A DNA stretch of 20,465 nucleotides, from assembly GCA_032718475.1 (NCBI GenBank), contig JAUCBJ010008792.1:1-20465 (forward strand). The letters are read 5' to 3'. Below, piece after piece: positions 9,256-18,808 of the stretch. Under the pieces are notes generated by a model. It saw only the letters and a list, made by a program, of their open reading frames with translations. It was not told the DNA's origin and searched no databases. A program made the position numbers and the translations under genes. Source of the DNA: Nemertoderma westbladi. Lineage: Eukaryota > Xenacoelomorpha > Nemertodermatida > Nemertodermatidae. Position 1 is the first letter of the stretch, and every line of letters begins with the position of its first letter.

Positions 9256-10248
9256 ATGGCTGAAAATAATCCATTTTCATTCAAAAACTTTGCTAAAAAA
9301 CAGTCCCCTATCACCGATCAACCTCGGGATGGGTTAAACGATACCGGTGACGGTTTCGCAACCTCCAAGACTAACCCAGGGTCTTTTGTAGGCCTAATAG
9401 ACAGTGATGAAGAACTTCTGGAGACAATTCCTGGTCGTAAACCCGACCCAAATGATAACCCATATTCCTTAAAAAACTTCAAATTGAAAACAAACAAAGG
9501 GAAATCTTTAACTGGGAAGTTAAAATCATCTCCTCTTAATGAGGAGGGCAGGGATTCTTCAATAAGGGAAGAGGTTTCGCCTCGAGGTGGTGGAGGACGA
9601 GTGGTTTCCATTGGAGATGAGGTCAACATTATTAATACCACCTCTTTGCCTCAACTTCCAGAAATTTATGGAGAAACTTTAGATTCCAACATCAGTCTAC
9701 TAACGTTGAAATCGACTTCCAATAAGATCGATGGTTCAGGTGATTTAGATTTGTTTAATTTACCTGCTGACTCAGCCCCTTCGCTGAGCTGTCAAAACTG
9801 CTCTAACCTGCGGCGCCAAGTCGCTCAACTAACCGAGAAACTCAATAAACTAGCTGCCAAACAGAAGTCTTCTTCTGCCAAGGTGGTAGCCCTTAAGGAA
9901 GAGATAAAGAAACTTAGACAGAAGGACTCCACGTACACAGTGCAGTTAGAGCAGATGGTACAGAATATCGAACACAACCTGCTGGAGACCACAAACAAGA
10001 TGATATCCTTTGAAAGTCTGGCGGACCAGCGATTAATTGAAATCCAACGACTCGAGGCTTTAGTAGCCGGTGATTCGTTGGTCACATTGACCAATAATAT
10101 TAGTTTACAGATAGACGAGGCAGCGAAGGGCGCCGACCTACACGTTAAAGCGCTCCTTAGTGGGGTTGAATCACTGAAAGTCATTTCTAGAACTCTGAAA
10201 TCCGCGGGAAAAGTTGAGGAAACAAAAGCGGAATTCCCGGGAAGCTAA
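9256..10248 (+). CDS. ENTR1: ENTR1/SDCCAG3-like endosomal trafficking regulator
   Basis: I choose the second Met (9256), giving 330 residues starting MAENNPFSFKNFAKK, because the 15 residues added by the upstream ATG at 9211 look like leader noise. NPFSFKNF and a second NPYSLKNF about 70 residues later are hallmarks of this family. The middle is a disordered Ser/Gly/Asp-rich linker. From about residue 180, QNCSNLRRQVAQLTEKLNKL opens a long coiled coil through LKEEIKKLRQKD and LEQMVQNIEHNL, followed by helices to the C-terminus. ENTR1 acts at recycling endosomes, the midbody and ciliary base. It is shorter than the human protein (about 435) and has no intron. An AATAAA lies at 10775-10780. The family call rests on motif recall, not alignment. 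Confidence 0.7.
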   Translation: MAENNPFSFKNFAKKQSPITDQPRDGLNDTGDGFATSKTNPGSFVGLIDSDEELLETIPGRKPDPNDNPYSLKNFKLKTNKGKSLTGKLKSSPLNEEGRDSSIREEVSPRGGGGRVVSIGDEVNIINTTSLPQLPEIYGETLDSNISLLTLKSTSNKIDGSGDLDLFNLPADSAPSLSCQNCSNLRRQVAQLTEKLNKLAAKQKSSSAKVVALKEEIKKLRQKDSTYTVQLEQMVQNIEHNLLETTNKMISFESLADQRLIEIQRLEALVAGDSLVTLTNNISLQIDEAAKGADLHVKALLSGVESLKVISRTLKSAGKVEETKAEFPGS

Positions 10249-11132
10249 TTAATACTAATTTATTACAATTATTGCAGTGAACGATGTTCCAACGACTTCC
10301 TTGAACGATGTTATAATTGTATATATAATTTAATTAATTATGATTTGTTGATTACGTTAGTGTTTATCGTTTATGTTTATAAGATAATTAGATTACTAAA
10401 TATAATTGAACTAAATTTAACAAACAAAGCATCCCGAGCGGTTAGACATAAACGTTTAGCCACTTCCATCAGCACACATCTGTCGTCCAAGGGTTTAAGT
10501 AAAATCTTAGGCCTACATTATATTTTATTTCTTTCCATCTTTGAGTGTGGGGGTATCCGGTATAGCCATGGAGGCAACAAAGGAAAAAGGGGGGGGGGGG
10601 GGGGGAGCTACAAATCCCAACTCGGCGAATTAATATCTCGCCCCAATGTTAAATTATCAATTAAGGGAGAGGGGCGCGGGTTACAGTGGTACGTTATAAA
10701 ACAATTATTAATTAAGATTAATTTTAATATTATTAGTAAGATTAATTAAAATTATAAAACGTTATAAGCAAAACAATAAACTAAAGTCAATATAACAGTT
10801 TTATTTTTTGGAGTATTCAATATTTTTCTGTAGTTATAAAGTGCTTAAAAGTTATCGTTTAAATTCACTTGAGTTTATAAATAAGTATTAAATTTCTCGA
10901 ATATAACAACTATCTTATTATTTATGAGTTGGGCTCTAAGTTCTATATACGGCGGTTCTAATATTATTCTATTAAGTTAGTAGAATAAAATTTATATACT
11001 ATTTCAGTATTTAATACTAATTTAATTCATGTTTCCATACCGTTTATGTGATTAATTAATAAATTATTGACGATATATTGTTTGTATAACGTTTATTAAA
11101 TCAACAGAATTTCTCTCTCCATTCACCCCTTA
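10249..11132. other. Spacer between ENTR1-like gene and NIT1
   Basis: Very AT-rich sequence with a G-run near 10590-10605. An ORF at 10345-10749 is low-complexity, crosses the G-run and has no homology I recognise. The AATAAA at 10775-10780 may end the ENTR1-like transcript. Confidence 0.5.
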
Positions 11133-12098
11133 ATGCTTTACTATTTAAACATAAACATTACTTCCCGAGTTCGCCATCCACTAAACAACCGCCACAAACT
11201 GTCACCAAACTCGCCGTCGTACAATAAGAACTCCCGCAGGATGTCTACCCGAACTAACCGCTCCGTTATAGGCGTGTGTCAGATGAGCGTAACCAACGAC
11301 AAACTCGCGAATCTAACGAGTGGAATATCTCTAATCGAGAAAGCCGCGAGTTTAGGTGCCGGGATGGTCTTCCTACCAGAAGCGTTCGATTATATAGCCG
11401 AGAATGCGGAGGAAAAAGCCGCGTTATCGGAAGATATTAACGGGGATACCCTACGCGGTTACAGAGATACTGCTACTCGGTTAGGTGTTTGGCTGTCCCT
11501 GGGAGGCTTCCACGAGAGATTAGCTACCGGGGGTGTATCCTGTACTCATCTAGTTGTAAACGCAGAAGGGCGAACGGAGGCGATTTACCGGAAGTCTCAT
11601 CTGTTCGACGTTGACATCCCGGGGGGCCTCAGTATCGCCGAATCGGAGTCCACGGTGCGTGGCGACCGGATTGCGGACCCGGTGGCGACCCCAGCAGGGC
11701 GGCTCGGTCTCGGCATCTGCTACGACCTCAGGTTCCCCGAGTTCTCGCTGTTGCTACGGCGACGCGGCGCGGAGATCCTTAGCTACCCGTCGGCCTTCAC
11801 CGTGAAGACGGGTGCGGCTCATTGGGAGTCGTTGCTACGCGCGCGGGCCATAGAGACGCAGTGCTACGTGGTGGCGGCGGCGCAGACCGGGCGGCACAAC
11901 GCGGGTCGGGCCTCGTTCGGTGGCGCGTTAGTGGCGGACCCCTGGGGGGAGGTTGTCTGTAGGTGTCGGGATGGAGTCGGTGTGGCTGTATGCGAGGTTG
12001 ACCTCGGGTTCATGGAGCGGGTGCGACGCAACATGCCGGTTATGGGACACCGACGGGACGATTTGTACAGTTTGGTGGACGAGACATTAAACTTATAG
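11133..12098 (+). CDS. NIT1: Nitrilase-family deaminated glutathione amidase
   Basis: A 321-residue carbon-nitrogen hydrolase. The catalytic triad is present: Glu83 in FLPEAFD, Lys154 in YRKSHLFD and Cys196 in GICYDLRFPE. Other family marks are ARAIETQCYVVAAAQTGRHN, and GHRRDDLYSL near the C-terminus. NIT1 hydrolyses deaminated glutathione to alpha-ketoglutarate and cysteinylglycine, a metabolite-repair step. Two starts are possible: Met1 adds a 36-residue Arg/Lys/Ser/Asn-rich leader without acidic residues, typical of a mitochondrial presequence, while Met37 (11241, MSTRTNRSVIGVCQM) would give the cytosolic enzyme. The second half (from about 11620) is strikingly GC-rich compared with the first half and the AT-rich flanks. 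No intron, no disabling change. Confidence 0.93.
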   Translation: MLYYLNINITSRVRHPLNNRHKLSPNSPSYNKNSRRMSTRTNRSVIGVCQMSVTNDKLANLTSGISLIEKAASLGAGMVFLPEAFDYIAENAEEKAALSEDINGDTLRGYRDTATRLGVWLSLGGFHERLATGGVSCTHLVVNAEGRTEAIYRKSHLFDVDIPGGLSIAESESTVRGDRIADPVATPAGRLGLGICYDLRFPEFSLLLRRRGAEILSYPSAFTVKTGAAHWESLLRARAIETQCYVVAAAQTGRHNAGRASFGGALVADPWGEVVCRCRDGVGVAVCEVDLGFMERVRRNMPVMGHRRDDLYSLVDETLNL

Positions 12099-12785
12099 AT
12101 TTGGGGGGCGGGTTTAATGCAATAATCGTGTTTGGTTAGTTAAAATGTAGGTGCAGAGTTGTATAGTATAAGAATATTTATGAATAAGTTGTTCTAGAGA
12201 GTTTTATTGTGTTGGATTGGGGTAGGGAAAGTAGTAAATAATATAATATAATGTAATATTAATATATCACTACTTACTCACAGGTAATTTTTTATTACAT
12301 AAAATTATTTTTTTTAAACACGGGGAATGGGTTTTGTTGTTTCTCTAATAAAGGAAAATGGTGAGCCAGGGTGGTGACCCAAATGTAAATTTAACCAATG
12401 TGATGCGATGTACCTTGGTGAAATGTTATTTTAGTTGAGTATTTCGAAATGTTCATTATCATTAAATTTTTTCGATATTATTTTCTAACTGAGAGTCTCA
12501 TAACAATTAGATTCAGGAGCAGTGGTAATAAACTATCAAACTTCAAACTTACCTATAAATTATTCCTCTGAGCGCCTGAGCGGTAGGTTTTGCTTTCCCT
12601 GTCGGAAGCAGAGTAAATTTTAGTCCCATCCCAGTACCGTATCATTAAATTAAATAACCACTGACATTTCCGCGGGTCTTATAAATAATATTTACAATAG
12701 TGCATCAGTGCCCCCTTTGTAGTATTTCAAATAATAAAATTATACAATTCAAACCGCATTCCAACAATAATTACTATTGTTACAG
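12099..12785. other. NIT1 3' flank and end of the large intron
   Basis: AT-rich, with an AATAAA near 12347 that could serve NIT1. A small hairpin (TGCTTTCC ... GGAAGCA) lies near 12590. No further coding segment before the acceptor TTGTTACAG ending at 12785. Confidence 0.5.
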
Positions 12786-12924
12786 GGTTTATCGTCACCT
12801 GACGAACCCATACCTACAGTTATTGGCGCCTCTGAGTTTGATGTTCAACACAAACTACTGGAGAAGCTTCTAGATAGCGTTGAGTCTTACCTTATTCTGG
12901 AACTGAGAAAGAAGATTAGTAAGG
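12786..12924 (+). CDS. Host gene, exon F
   Basis: Phase 0 at the start and phase 1 at the end, between TTGTTACAG and AAGG|GTTAGT. It encodes GLSSPDEPIPTVIGASEFDV and QHKLLEKLLDSVESYLILEL, then RKKISK. The phase-1 G joins AT of the next exon to make Asp, so the sequence runs RKKISK-D-MVVVISEKAREEG without a break. That precise fit is the best evidence that exons F and G belong to one gene. The exon lies in no ORF longer than 60 codons, so simple ORF scans miss it. Confidence 0.7.
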
Positions 12925-13732
12925 GTTAGTATCTTTTGTAGTAGCTGAACATTTATAGAACTGATAAATGAATAAAAAAAACTTTAAAATATTTTAATAT
13001 TTAAAACAAAATATTTGACAAGGGAAGTTTTGTTTTCAGAGGACCAAATCTCACCAACAACATACTGCAAATCTCCCTTGACATTTTGTTTTATGTGTAT
13101 AGCCTAAGATACATACTAAAGCAATACAAAAATTAACAAATTACCCTCAAACTCAAATAATCACAAAATACTGTGCAGTCATGTGGAACTTAGATCCTAC
13201 TTACTGTATTTGTGAACCTCAATAATAAGTTAGAACCAAGAACGAATGTATATCCTAAGTGGTGGTGCGAACTTTGAATGCAGATGAGAACCCCCCCCCC
13301 CCCCCCCCCAATGCCAAAACGCCAACATAGGTTATATCGAATGTGTGAAGGATCCTAGTCTCGAACTAAGATCCTAGACGCGGACTTTAAACCCATGTGT
13401 GATCTTAGATCATAGGTGAAAACCTTGATCCTGGAGCCAATGCAGCAGAGGGGACCAATCCAAGCATACCGTAAATACCGACACCTATACATAGATTCCA
13501 TTCCATACATACCCTTCCAACCCGAACGCCTTGAGTTTAAGCACCAGCTCGTCCCAGTTAATTGGGTGGGAATCTTAGCTACCTAAGATACCTTGGGATT
13601 TAATGTGACGAACTCCCTCCATACCTTACAATACAAGTATCATCCAAGAGAGACGAGCCTTAGGGTTGCCTCAGTTGTTTTGTGTTTCTAGTTTTATATT
13701 TATTACTTTAGATATTTTCCTTTATCCTGCAG
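12925..13732 (+). other. Intron between exons F and G
   Basis: AT-rich intron with a poly-C run near 13290-13309 and imperfect short repeats of GATCCTAG/GATCTTAG around 13348-13435. No gene seen. The acceptor TTTATCCTGCAG ends at 13732. Confidence 0.6.
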
Positions 13733-13901
13733 ATATGGTGGTAGTAATATCGGAGAAGGCCAGAGAAGAAGGAGCTCTTCCTACAGACACCTGGAAACGA
13801 ACTTGTATAGAAGAAACATTCACAGTCGATCGTCCGACTATAGTAAGGGACTTCGCAAAACGACTTGTGGACATTGGGAGAGAGGATGGTACCTCAATAA
13901 G
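13733..13901 (+). CDS. Host gene, exon G
   Basis: After a strong acceptor (TTTCCTTTATCCTGCAG), the phase-1 frame reads D-MVVVISEKAREEGALPTDT, then WKRTCIEETFTVDRPTIVRD, then FAKRLVDIGREDGTSI. It ends at donor ATAAG|GTAATG in phase 2. The next in-frame codon after the donor is a stop (TAA 13903-13905). The exon-intron edge is the first unit of a 15-copy minisatellite. The following exon is not in the window, so the intron is at least 6.5 kb long and contains the foldback element. The block ISEKAREEG-LPTDTWKR looks conserved and is what suggested a CCDC162-type protein to me, at low confidence. Confidence 0.75.
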
Positions 13902-14503
13902 GTAATGTTGGTACGGGATTGGGACCTCAATAAGGTAATGTTGGTACGAGATTGGGCGAGAGGATGGGACCTCAATAAGGTAATGTTGGTACGAGATTGG
14001 GAGAGAGGATGGGACCTCAATAAGGTAATGTTGGTACGGGATTGGGAGAGAGGATTGGACCTCAATAAGGTAATGTTGGTACGGGATTGGGAGAGAGGAT
14101 GGGACCTCAATAAGGTAATGTTGGTACGGGATTGGGAGAGAGGATGGGACCTCAATAAGGTAATGTTGGTACGGGATTGGGAGAGAGGATGGGACCTCAA
14201 TAAGGTAATGTTGGTACGGGATTGGGACCTCAATAAGGTAATGTTGGTACGAGATTGGGAGAGAGGATGGGACCTCAATAAGGTAATGTTGGTACGGGAT
14301 TGGGAGAGGATGGGACCTCAATAAGGTAATGTTGGTACGGGATTGGGAGAGAGGATGGGACCTCAATAAGGTAATGTTGGTACGGGATTGGGACCTCAAT
14401 AAGGTAATGTTGGTACGAGATTGGGAGAGAGGATGGGACCTCAATAAGGTAATGTTGGTACGGGATTGGGAGAGAGGATGGGACCTCAATAAGATAATGT
14501 TGG
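13873..14503 (+). repeat. Minisatellite built from the exon G splice donor
   Basis: Fifteen head-to-tail units of mostly 45 bp (ATTGGGAGAGAGGATGGGAC, CTCAATAAG|GTAATGTTGG, TACGGG); three shorter 33-bp units lack the GAGAGAGGATGG part. The first unit straddles the real exon G donor; fourteen units keep AAG|GTAATG and the last has AAGATAATG. Unit lengths are multiples of three except one with a 2-bp loss near 14303, which explains the long repetitive ORFs on both strands. High identity between units points to recent spread. Confidence 0.92.
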
Positions 14504-14615
14504 AATACAAAGTTTATTAATTAAATCGTAAATGAGTACAATAATTAATACATAATTAGTGGTTAATAATGATTCATATAATAATATCTAGCACAACGAA
14601 TAGAAGTAAACCCAA
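14504..14615. other. AT-rich spacer
   Basis: Short AT-rich intronic sequence between the donor minisatellite and the foldback element, with no feature seen. Confidence 0.6.
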
Positions 14616-14624
14616 CAGTTGGTT
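14616..14624. repeat. Left target-site duplication of the foldback element
   Basis: CAGTTGGTT, identical to 20154-20162 in the same orientation and directly abutting the two GGGT... ends of the element. Confidence 0.8.
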
Positions 14625-16310
14625 GGGTCAGAGTAAAACGCGGATCAGGATCAGGATCCGGATTCTATCATTTAACATTGTCCCTATGGAAGTCGACTGA
14701 ATTTACATTTTTAGGGTGTAATCTGCGGATCCGTGCACTGCTAAATTTACCGAATCCGGAACCGAGTGTAAAATGCGGATTGACCTTTTTTTCAGATCCG
14801 GAACGGAGTGTAAAGCGCGGATTCATGTTTTAGGCTAAATCCTGAACGGAGTGTAAAACGCGGATTCATTTTTCTACTGAATCCGGGATTGGGTGTAAAA
14901 TACGGATTCAGGTTTATTACAAAGTTTTATTAAATCCGGGAAGGGGTGTAAAACGCGGATTCAAGTTAATTACCATGTTTTATTGGATCCGGGAAGGGGT
15001 GTAAAACGCGGATTCTAGTTAATTACCAAGTTTTATTGGATCCGGGAAGGGGTGTAAAACGCGGATTTACGTTAATTACTAGGTTTTATTGGATCCGGAA
15101 TGGAGTGTAAAACACGGATTTACGTTAATTATCAAGTTTTATTGGATCCGTAATGGAGTGTAAAACACGGATTTACGTTAATTACTAAGTTTTATTGGAT
15201 CCGGAATGGAGTGTAAAACGCGGATTCAAGTTAATTACCATGTTTTATTGGATCCGGGAAGGGGTGTAAAACGCGGATTCTAGTTAATTACCAAGTTTTA
15301 TTGGATCCGGGAAGGGGTGTAAAACGCGGATTCTAGTTAATTACCAAGTTTTATTGGATCCGGGAAGGGGTGTAAAACGCGGATTTACGTTAATTACTAA
15401 GTTTTATTGGATCCGGAATGGAGTGTAAAACAAGGATTTACGTTAATTATCAAGTTTTATTGGATCCGGAATGGAGTGAAAAACACGGATTTACGTTAAT
15501 TACCAAGTTTTATTGGATCCGGAATGGAGTGTAAAGTACGGATTTACGTTAATTACCAAGTTGTATTGGATCCGGAATGGAGTGTAAAACACGGATTTAC
15601 GTTAATTACCAAGTTTTATTGGATCCGGAATGGAGTGTAAAACACGGATTTACGTCAATTACCAAGTTTTATTGGATCCGGAACGGAGTGTAAAACACGG
15701 ATTTATGTTAATTACCAAGTTTTATTGGATCCGGAATGGAGTGTAAAATACGGATTTCCGTTAATTACCAAGTTTTATTTGATCCGGAATGGAGTGTAAA
15801 ACGCGGATTCAAGTTAATTACCATGTTTTATTGGATCCGGGAAGGGGTGTAAAACGCGGATTCTAGTTAATTACCAAGTTTTATTGGATCCGGAACGGAG
15901 TGTAAAACACGGATTTATGTTAATTACCAAGTTTTATTGGATCCGGAATGGAGTGTAAAACAAGGATTTACGTTAATTATCAAGTTTTATTGGATCCGGA
16001 ATGGAGTGTAAAACACGGATTTACGTTAATTACCAAGTTTTATTGGATCCGGAATGGAGTGTAAAATGCGGATTTACGTTAATTACCAAGTTTTATTGGA
16101 TCCGGAATGGAGTGTAAAACACGGATTTACGTTAATTACCAAGTTTTATTGGATCCGGAATGGAGTGTAAAACACGGATTTACGTTAATTAACAAGTTTT
16201 ATTGGATCCGGAATGGAGTGTAAAACACGGATTTACGTTAATTACCAAGTTTTATTGGATCCGGGAAGGGGTGTAAAACGCGGATTCAAGTTAATTAGTA
16301 AGTTTTAATG
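14625..16310 (+). repeat. Left arm of the foldback element
   Basis: About 26 regular units of 52-53 bp from 14935 (GGATCCGGAATGGAGTGTAA, AACACGGATTTACGTTAATT, ACCAAGTTTTATT), preceded by about five shorter, diverged outer units. Two main variants are interspersed: GGAATGGAGTG with CACGG, and GGGAAGGGGTG with CGCGG. Every unit has a BamHI-type GGATCC palindrome. The array stops near 16310. Confidence 0.92.
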
Positions 16311-16503
16311 AACAATTTGTAAAACGTATATGCAATAAAGACCCAGACCCTCATCTAGTTACAATTATTAATTAGTGCAATGTTTATTGTTCTTTAGTAA
16401 CTTTTCTTGGCTTGCTGACTTTCCTGGTTTTTTTCTTCTCCGGACTCGGGGTGCACGATGTTTGCGTAGTGAGTTCAAGCCTGCAAGCGGCTCAACAATG
16501 GCT
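16311..16503. other. Loop segment left of the LINE fragment
   Basis: Unique sequence between the left arm and the first recognisable LINE codons. It contains an AATAAA near 16334 and a pyrimidine-rich stretch near 16420-16440. No ORF or transposase motif is seen. Confidence 0.5.
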
Positions 16504-17924
16504 GTATCATAATTAACTTATCTTTGGAAACTGGAATTGTTCCTAGAGCTATGAAAATAGCAAAAATTACTCCTATCTACAAAGCAAAAAATAAAAAATT
16601 CGTGATAAATTATAGACCTGTTAGTGTCCTACCCTTCTGTTCAAAACTTATTGAAAAGTGTGTTTATAACCAATTAATATCATATTTAGAAAAATACAAA
16701 ATAATAACATCTCGTCAATTTGGGTTTCAAAGAGGGCGTTCGCCAGATATAGCACTATCTTTACTTTTCAGCGAACTATCAGACGCTGTAGAAAACTCCC
16801 AAATGACAATAGGAATTTTTTTAGACCTATCTAAAGCTTTCGATACCGTCGACCATAACATACTATGTCAAAAATTGGAACATTATGGAATTCGGGGTAC
16901 ACCTCTCGAATGGTTCAAAAATTATCTCTGCAACAGATACCAATACGTTCAATATGGTGCGAATGCATCCTCACTTCGACCTATCACCATAGGTGTACCC
17001 CAGGGATCCATTTTGGGCCCAATTTTGTTTCTCATATATATTAATGACATTGTGCAATGTTCTAAACTATTACAATTTATACTATTTGCAGACGATACGA
17101 ATATTTTTATGTCAGGAAAAAATATTGCTCAAATGATTAGTACCCTAAACGTCGAGTTAATACATGTTTGTAACTGGCTATCAATAAACAAACTCACATT
17201 AAATCTTGACAAAACTAATTTTATGATATTTAAATTGAAACGACCTAAAGATCAAACTGTCCCAGCGATTCAAATGCTAGGTACTGAGGTTTCCCAAGTG
17301 AAATCCACAAAATTTTTAGGTATTATGATTACAGATAATCTTAAATGGCAAACTCACATAAAATACATACGTTCAAAAACTTCTAAAAACATTGGGATTA
17401 TCAACAAAATTAAACACTTTATTCCAGAACAAATTCGGCTTACATTGTACCATACTCTAGTTAGCCCATATCTGTTGTTTGGTTTAATACTGTGGGGCTC
17501 ACCAGGCTATTCCATCGATCCTCTCATAAAAATACAGAAGAAAATTATTCGAATAATTTTACTCAAAAAACATAAGGCTCACACCGAGGCATTATTTAAA
17601 CATCTATGCATTCCAAAGCTGGAAGACATGTATCGTTTACAGTGTGTTACTCTAATTTTTAAACACAGAAAATCTTTAATAAAACTGCCAATTGAATTAA
17701 GCTCAAAATTTATTTTTAATAGACAAATTCACTCTTATCCTACACGTTCTGCCTCAAATTATCGTTTGCCCTTGCTTAGAACATCGTATGCTCAAAATAC
17801 CGCCATATATCAAGCCCCAGCGCTTTGGAATGACCTACCTCAGGAAATTAAACAATCAACTTCCTTGGCTCAATTTAAACACAGATGTAAACGGATCGTC
17901 ATCGACTCTTATAACTCAGAATAA
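16504..17924 (+). CDS. LINE reverse transcriptase, 5'-truncated (CR1/L2/Rex1-like group)
   Basis: The frame is open from 16473 to the TAA at 17922-17924, but LINE-like residues begin about 16504 (IIINLSLETGIVP). There is no natural ATG for the full protein. Counting from the TTG at 16524, RT blocks are KIAKITPIYK (11-20), NYRPVSVLP (29-37), QFGFQRGRS (65-73), FLDLSKAFDTVDH with the first catalytic Asp at 101, GVPQGSILGP (157-166), LFADDT with Asp190-Asp191, then WLSINKLTLNLDKT and FLG. The C-terminus HSYPTRSASNY and PALWNDLPQEIK is usual in this group. The endonuclease and any ORF1 are missing. The 466 codons hold no stop or frameshift, so the copy is young. It lies in the loop of the foldback element. 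Confidence 0.9.
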
Positions 17925-18808
17925 ATATATAATTAAAATATATATATATTAATTTAAATATAACCTTTATAATATAACTTTTACCTGTTCGTATATTTAT
18001 AATGAAAGCAACAAAAATTAAATTAAATGTATTTTCTCCAAAATATTTGATCTTGGAATCCTCCCATGCACACAAGCAATGCTTTGTATGTGTGGATTAC
18101 CAGGCGGAGTTGGATTTACAGAAGGGTAGAGTAGATGTTCCATTATTAATAGGTACGTGGGGGGGGGGGGCTGATATTTGCATGGTGCGGTTTCACTTAG
18201 TAGTGTATGATTATTTAGCAAATACACGAGCTTTCACGAGCTCACCAATCCATCAATCATTGGTTGGACTCGGAATAACGAATCCCGTAAATGGAACCTT
18301 TACAAAGTCATCACTGTCATCCATGTTTAATAAGAAATTAAATAAGAAATTATACTGAACAGTTCAGCCTCCATAAATTAGGAAGGCAGCACGCTTGCAA
18401 GGCCTTAAATAGAGTACGCTATGATGCAGTACAAACAACCGCCAGCTAGGCAGAACAGTGATTCTTGTTTGTAAGGGAGGTTGGGATGGATAAGCCAATC
18501 AGGGAACAGGACAGTAATCCTACCATACAATTGTCTACAGAGCCGCTCTACGAGAGAGGTCACGTTCCCACGGTAGTATAGTTTTTCAGCTAATCAATAT
18601 CTAATAATGTCTGACGGCCAAGCATCACCATCGCCCTTATTAATAATTCATTGGGAAGCATTGACCCCTATTAAGGTGTCCCCCAGAGCCGGATTAAGCT
18701 TATGTGTGGCCCCTAGGCATAGACAAATTATTAAGGTGTCTATTAACTATTACGGTGGCCCCCATTAATGTTTGTGTCCCTCATTAATAGTTGTGTCCCT
18801 CATTAACA
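17925..18808. other. Loop segment right of the LINE fragment
   Basis: Starts with an AT-rich tail (TA repeats 17931-17960) that may be the LINE 3' end. An ORF at 18002-18358 crosses an 11-G run and has no motif. Short repeated phrases TTATTAAGGTGTC (near 18668 and 18727) and GTGTCCCTCATTAA (near 18774 and 18793) lie next to the right arm. Confidence 0.5.

Larger units (their letters stand above)
4453..12785 (+). other. 8.3-kb host-gene intron with three nested genes
   Basis: The donor at 4453 and the acceptor ending at 12785 (TTGTTACAG) are both phase 0, and the flanking exons read ERFG-GLSSPDEPIP across the join. Three intact ORFs without introns lie between them on the same strand, together with transposon debris. 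Stretches 4453-4635, 4825-5418 and 5836-6545 show no gene. If a hidden exon exists in the intron, or if the two flanking exons belong to separate genes, the nesting would need revision. Confidence 0.5.

Noticed and set aside
9318-10184. Minus-strand ORFs over the ENTR1-like gene
   Set aside because: They are antisense shadows of the plus-strand coding sequence, which carries recognisable family motifs.
10345-10749. 134-codon ORF after the ENTR1-like gene
   Set aside because: AT-rich, low-complexity, runs through a G-run into a GGGGSY-like artefact; no motif.
12560-12650. Possible tRNA-derived SINE with A-box-like GAGCGGTAGG and a hairpin
   Set aside because: No credible B box at the right spacing and no cloverleaf could be drawn.
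13338-13440. GATCCTAG/GATCTTAG repeats with a GTTCGAGAC-like complement
   Set aside because: Too short and irregular to call a SINE or tRNA.
13722-14520. Long repetitive ORFs on both strands (up to 262 codons)
   Set aside because: They arise because the 45-bp and 33-bp minisatellite units are multiples of three with no stop in some frames. The exon G frame itself stops at 13903.
14935-16310. CRISPR-like array
   Set aside because: Units are contiguous tandem copies with no unique spacers, in a eukaryotic intron, and are mirrored by an inverted array.
18002-18358. 118-codon ORF in the foldback loop as a possible transposase
   Set aside because: It crosses a G homopolymer, has no domain or catalytic motif and no coding-like composition.
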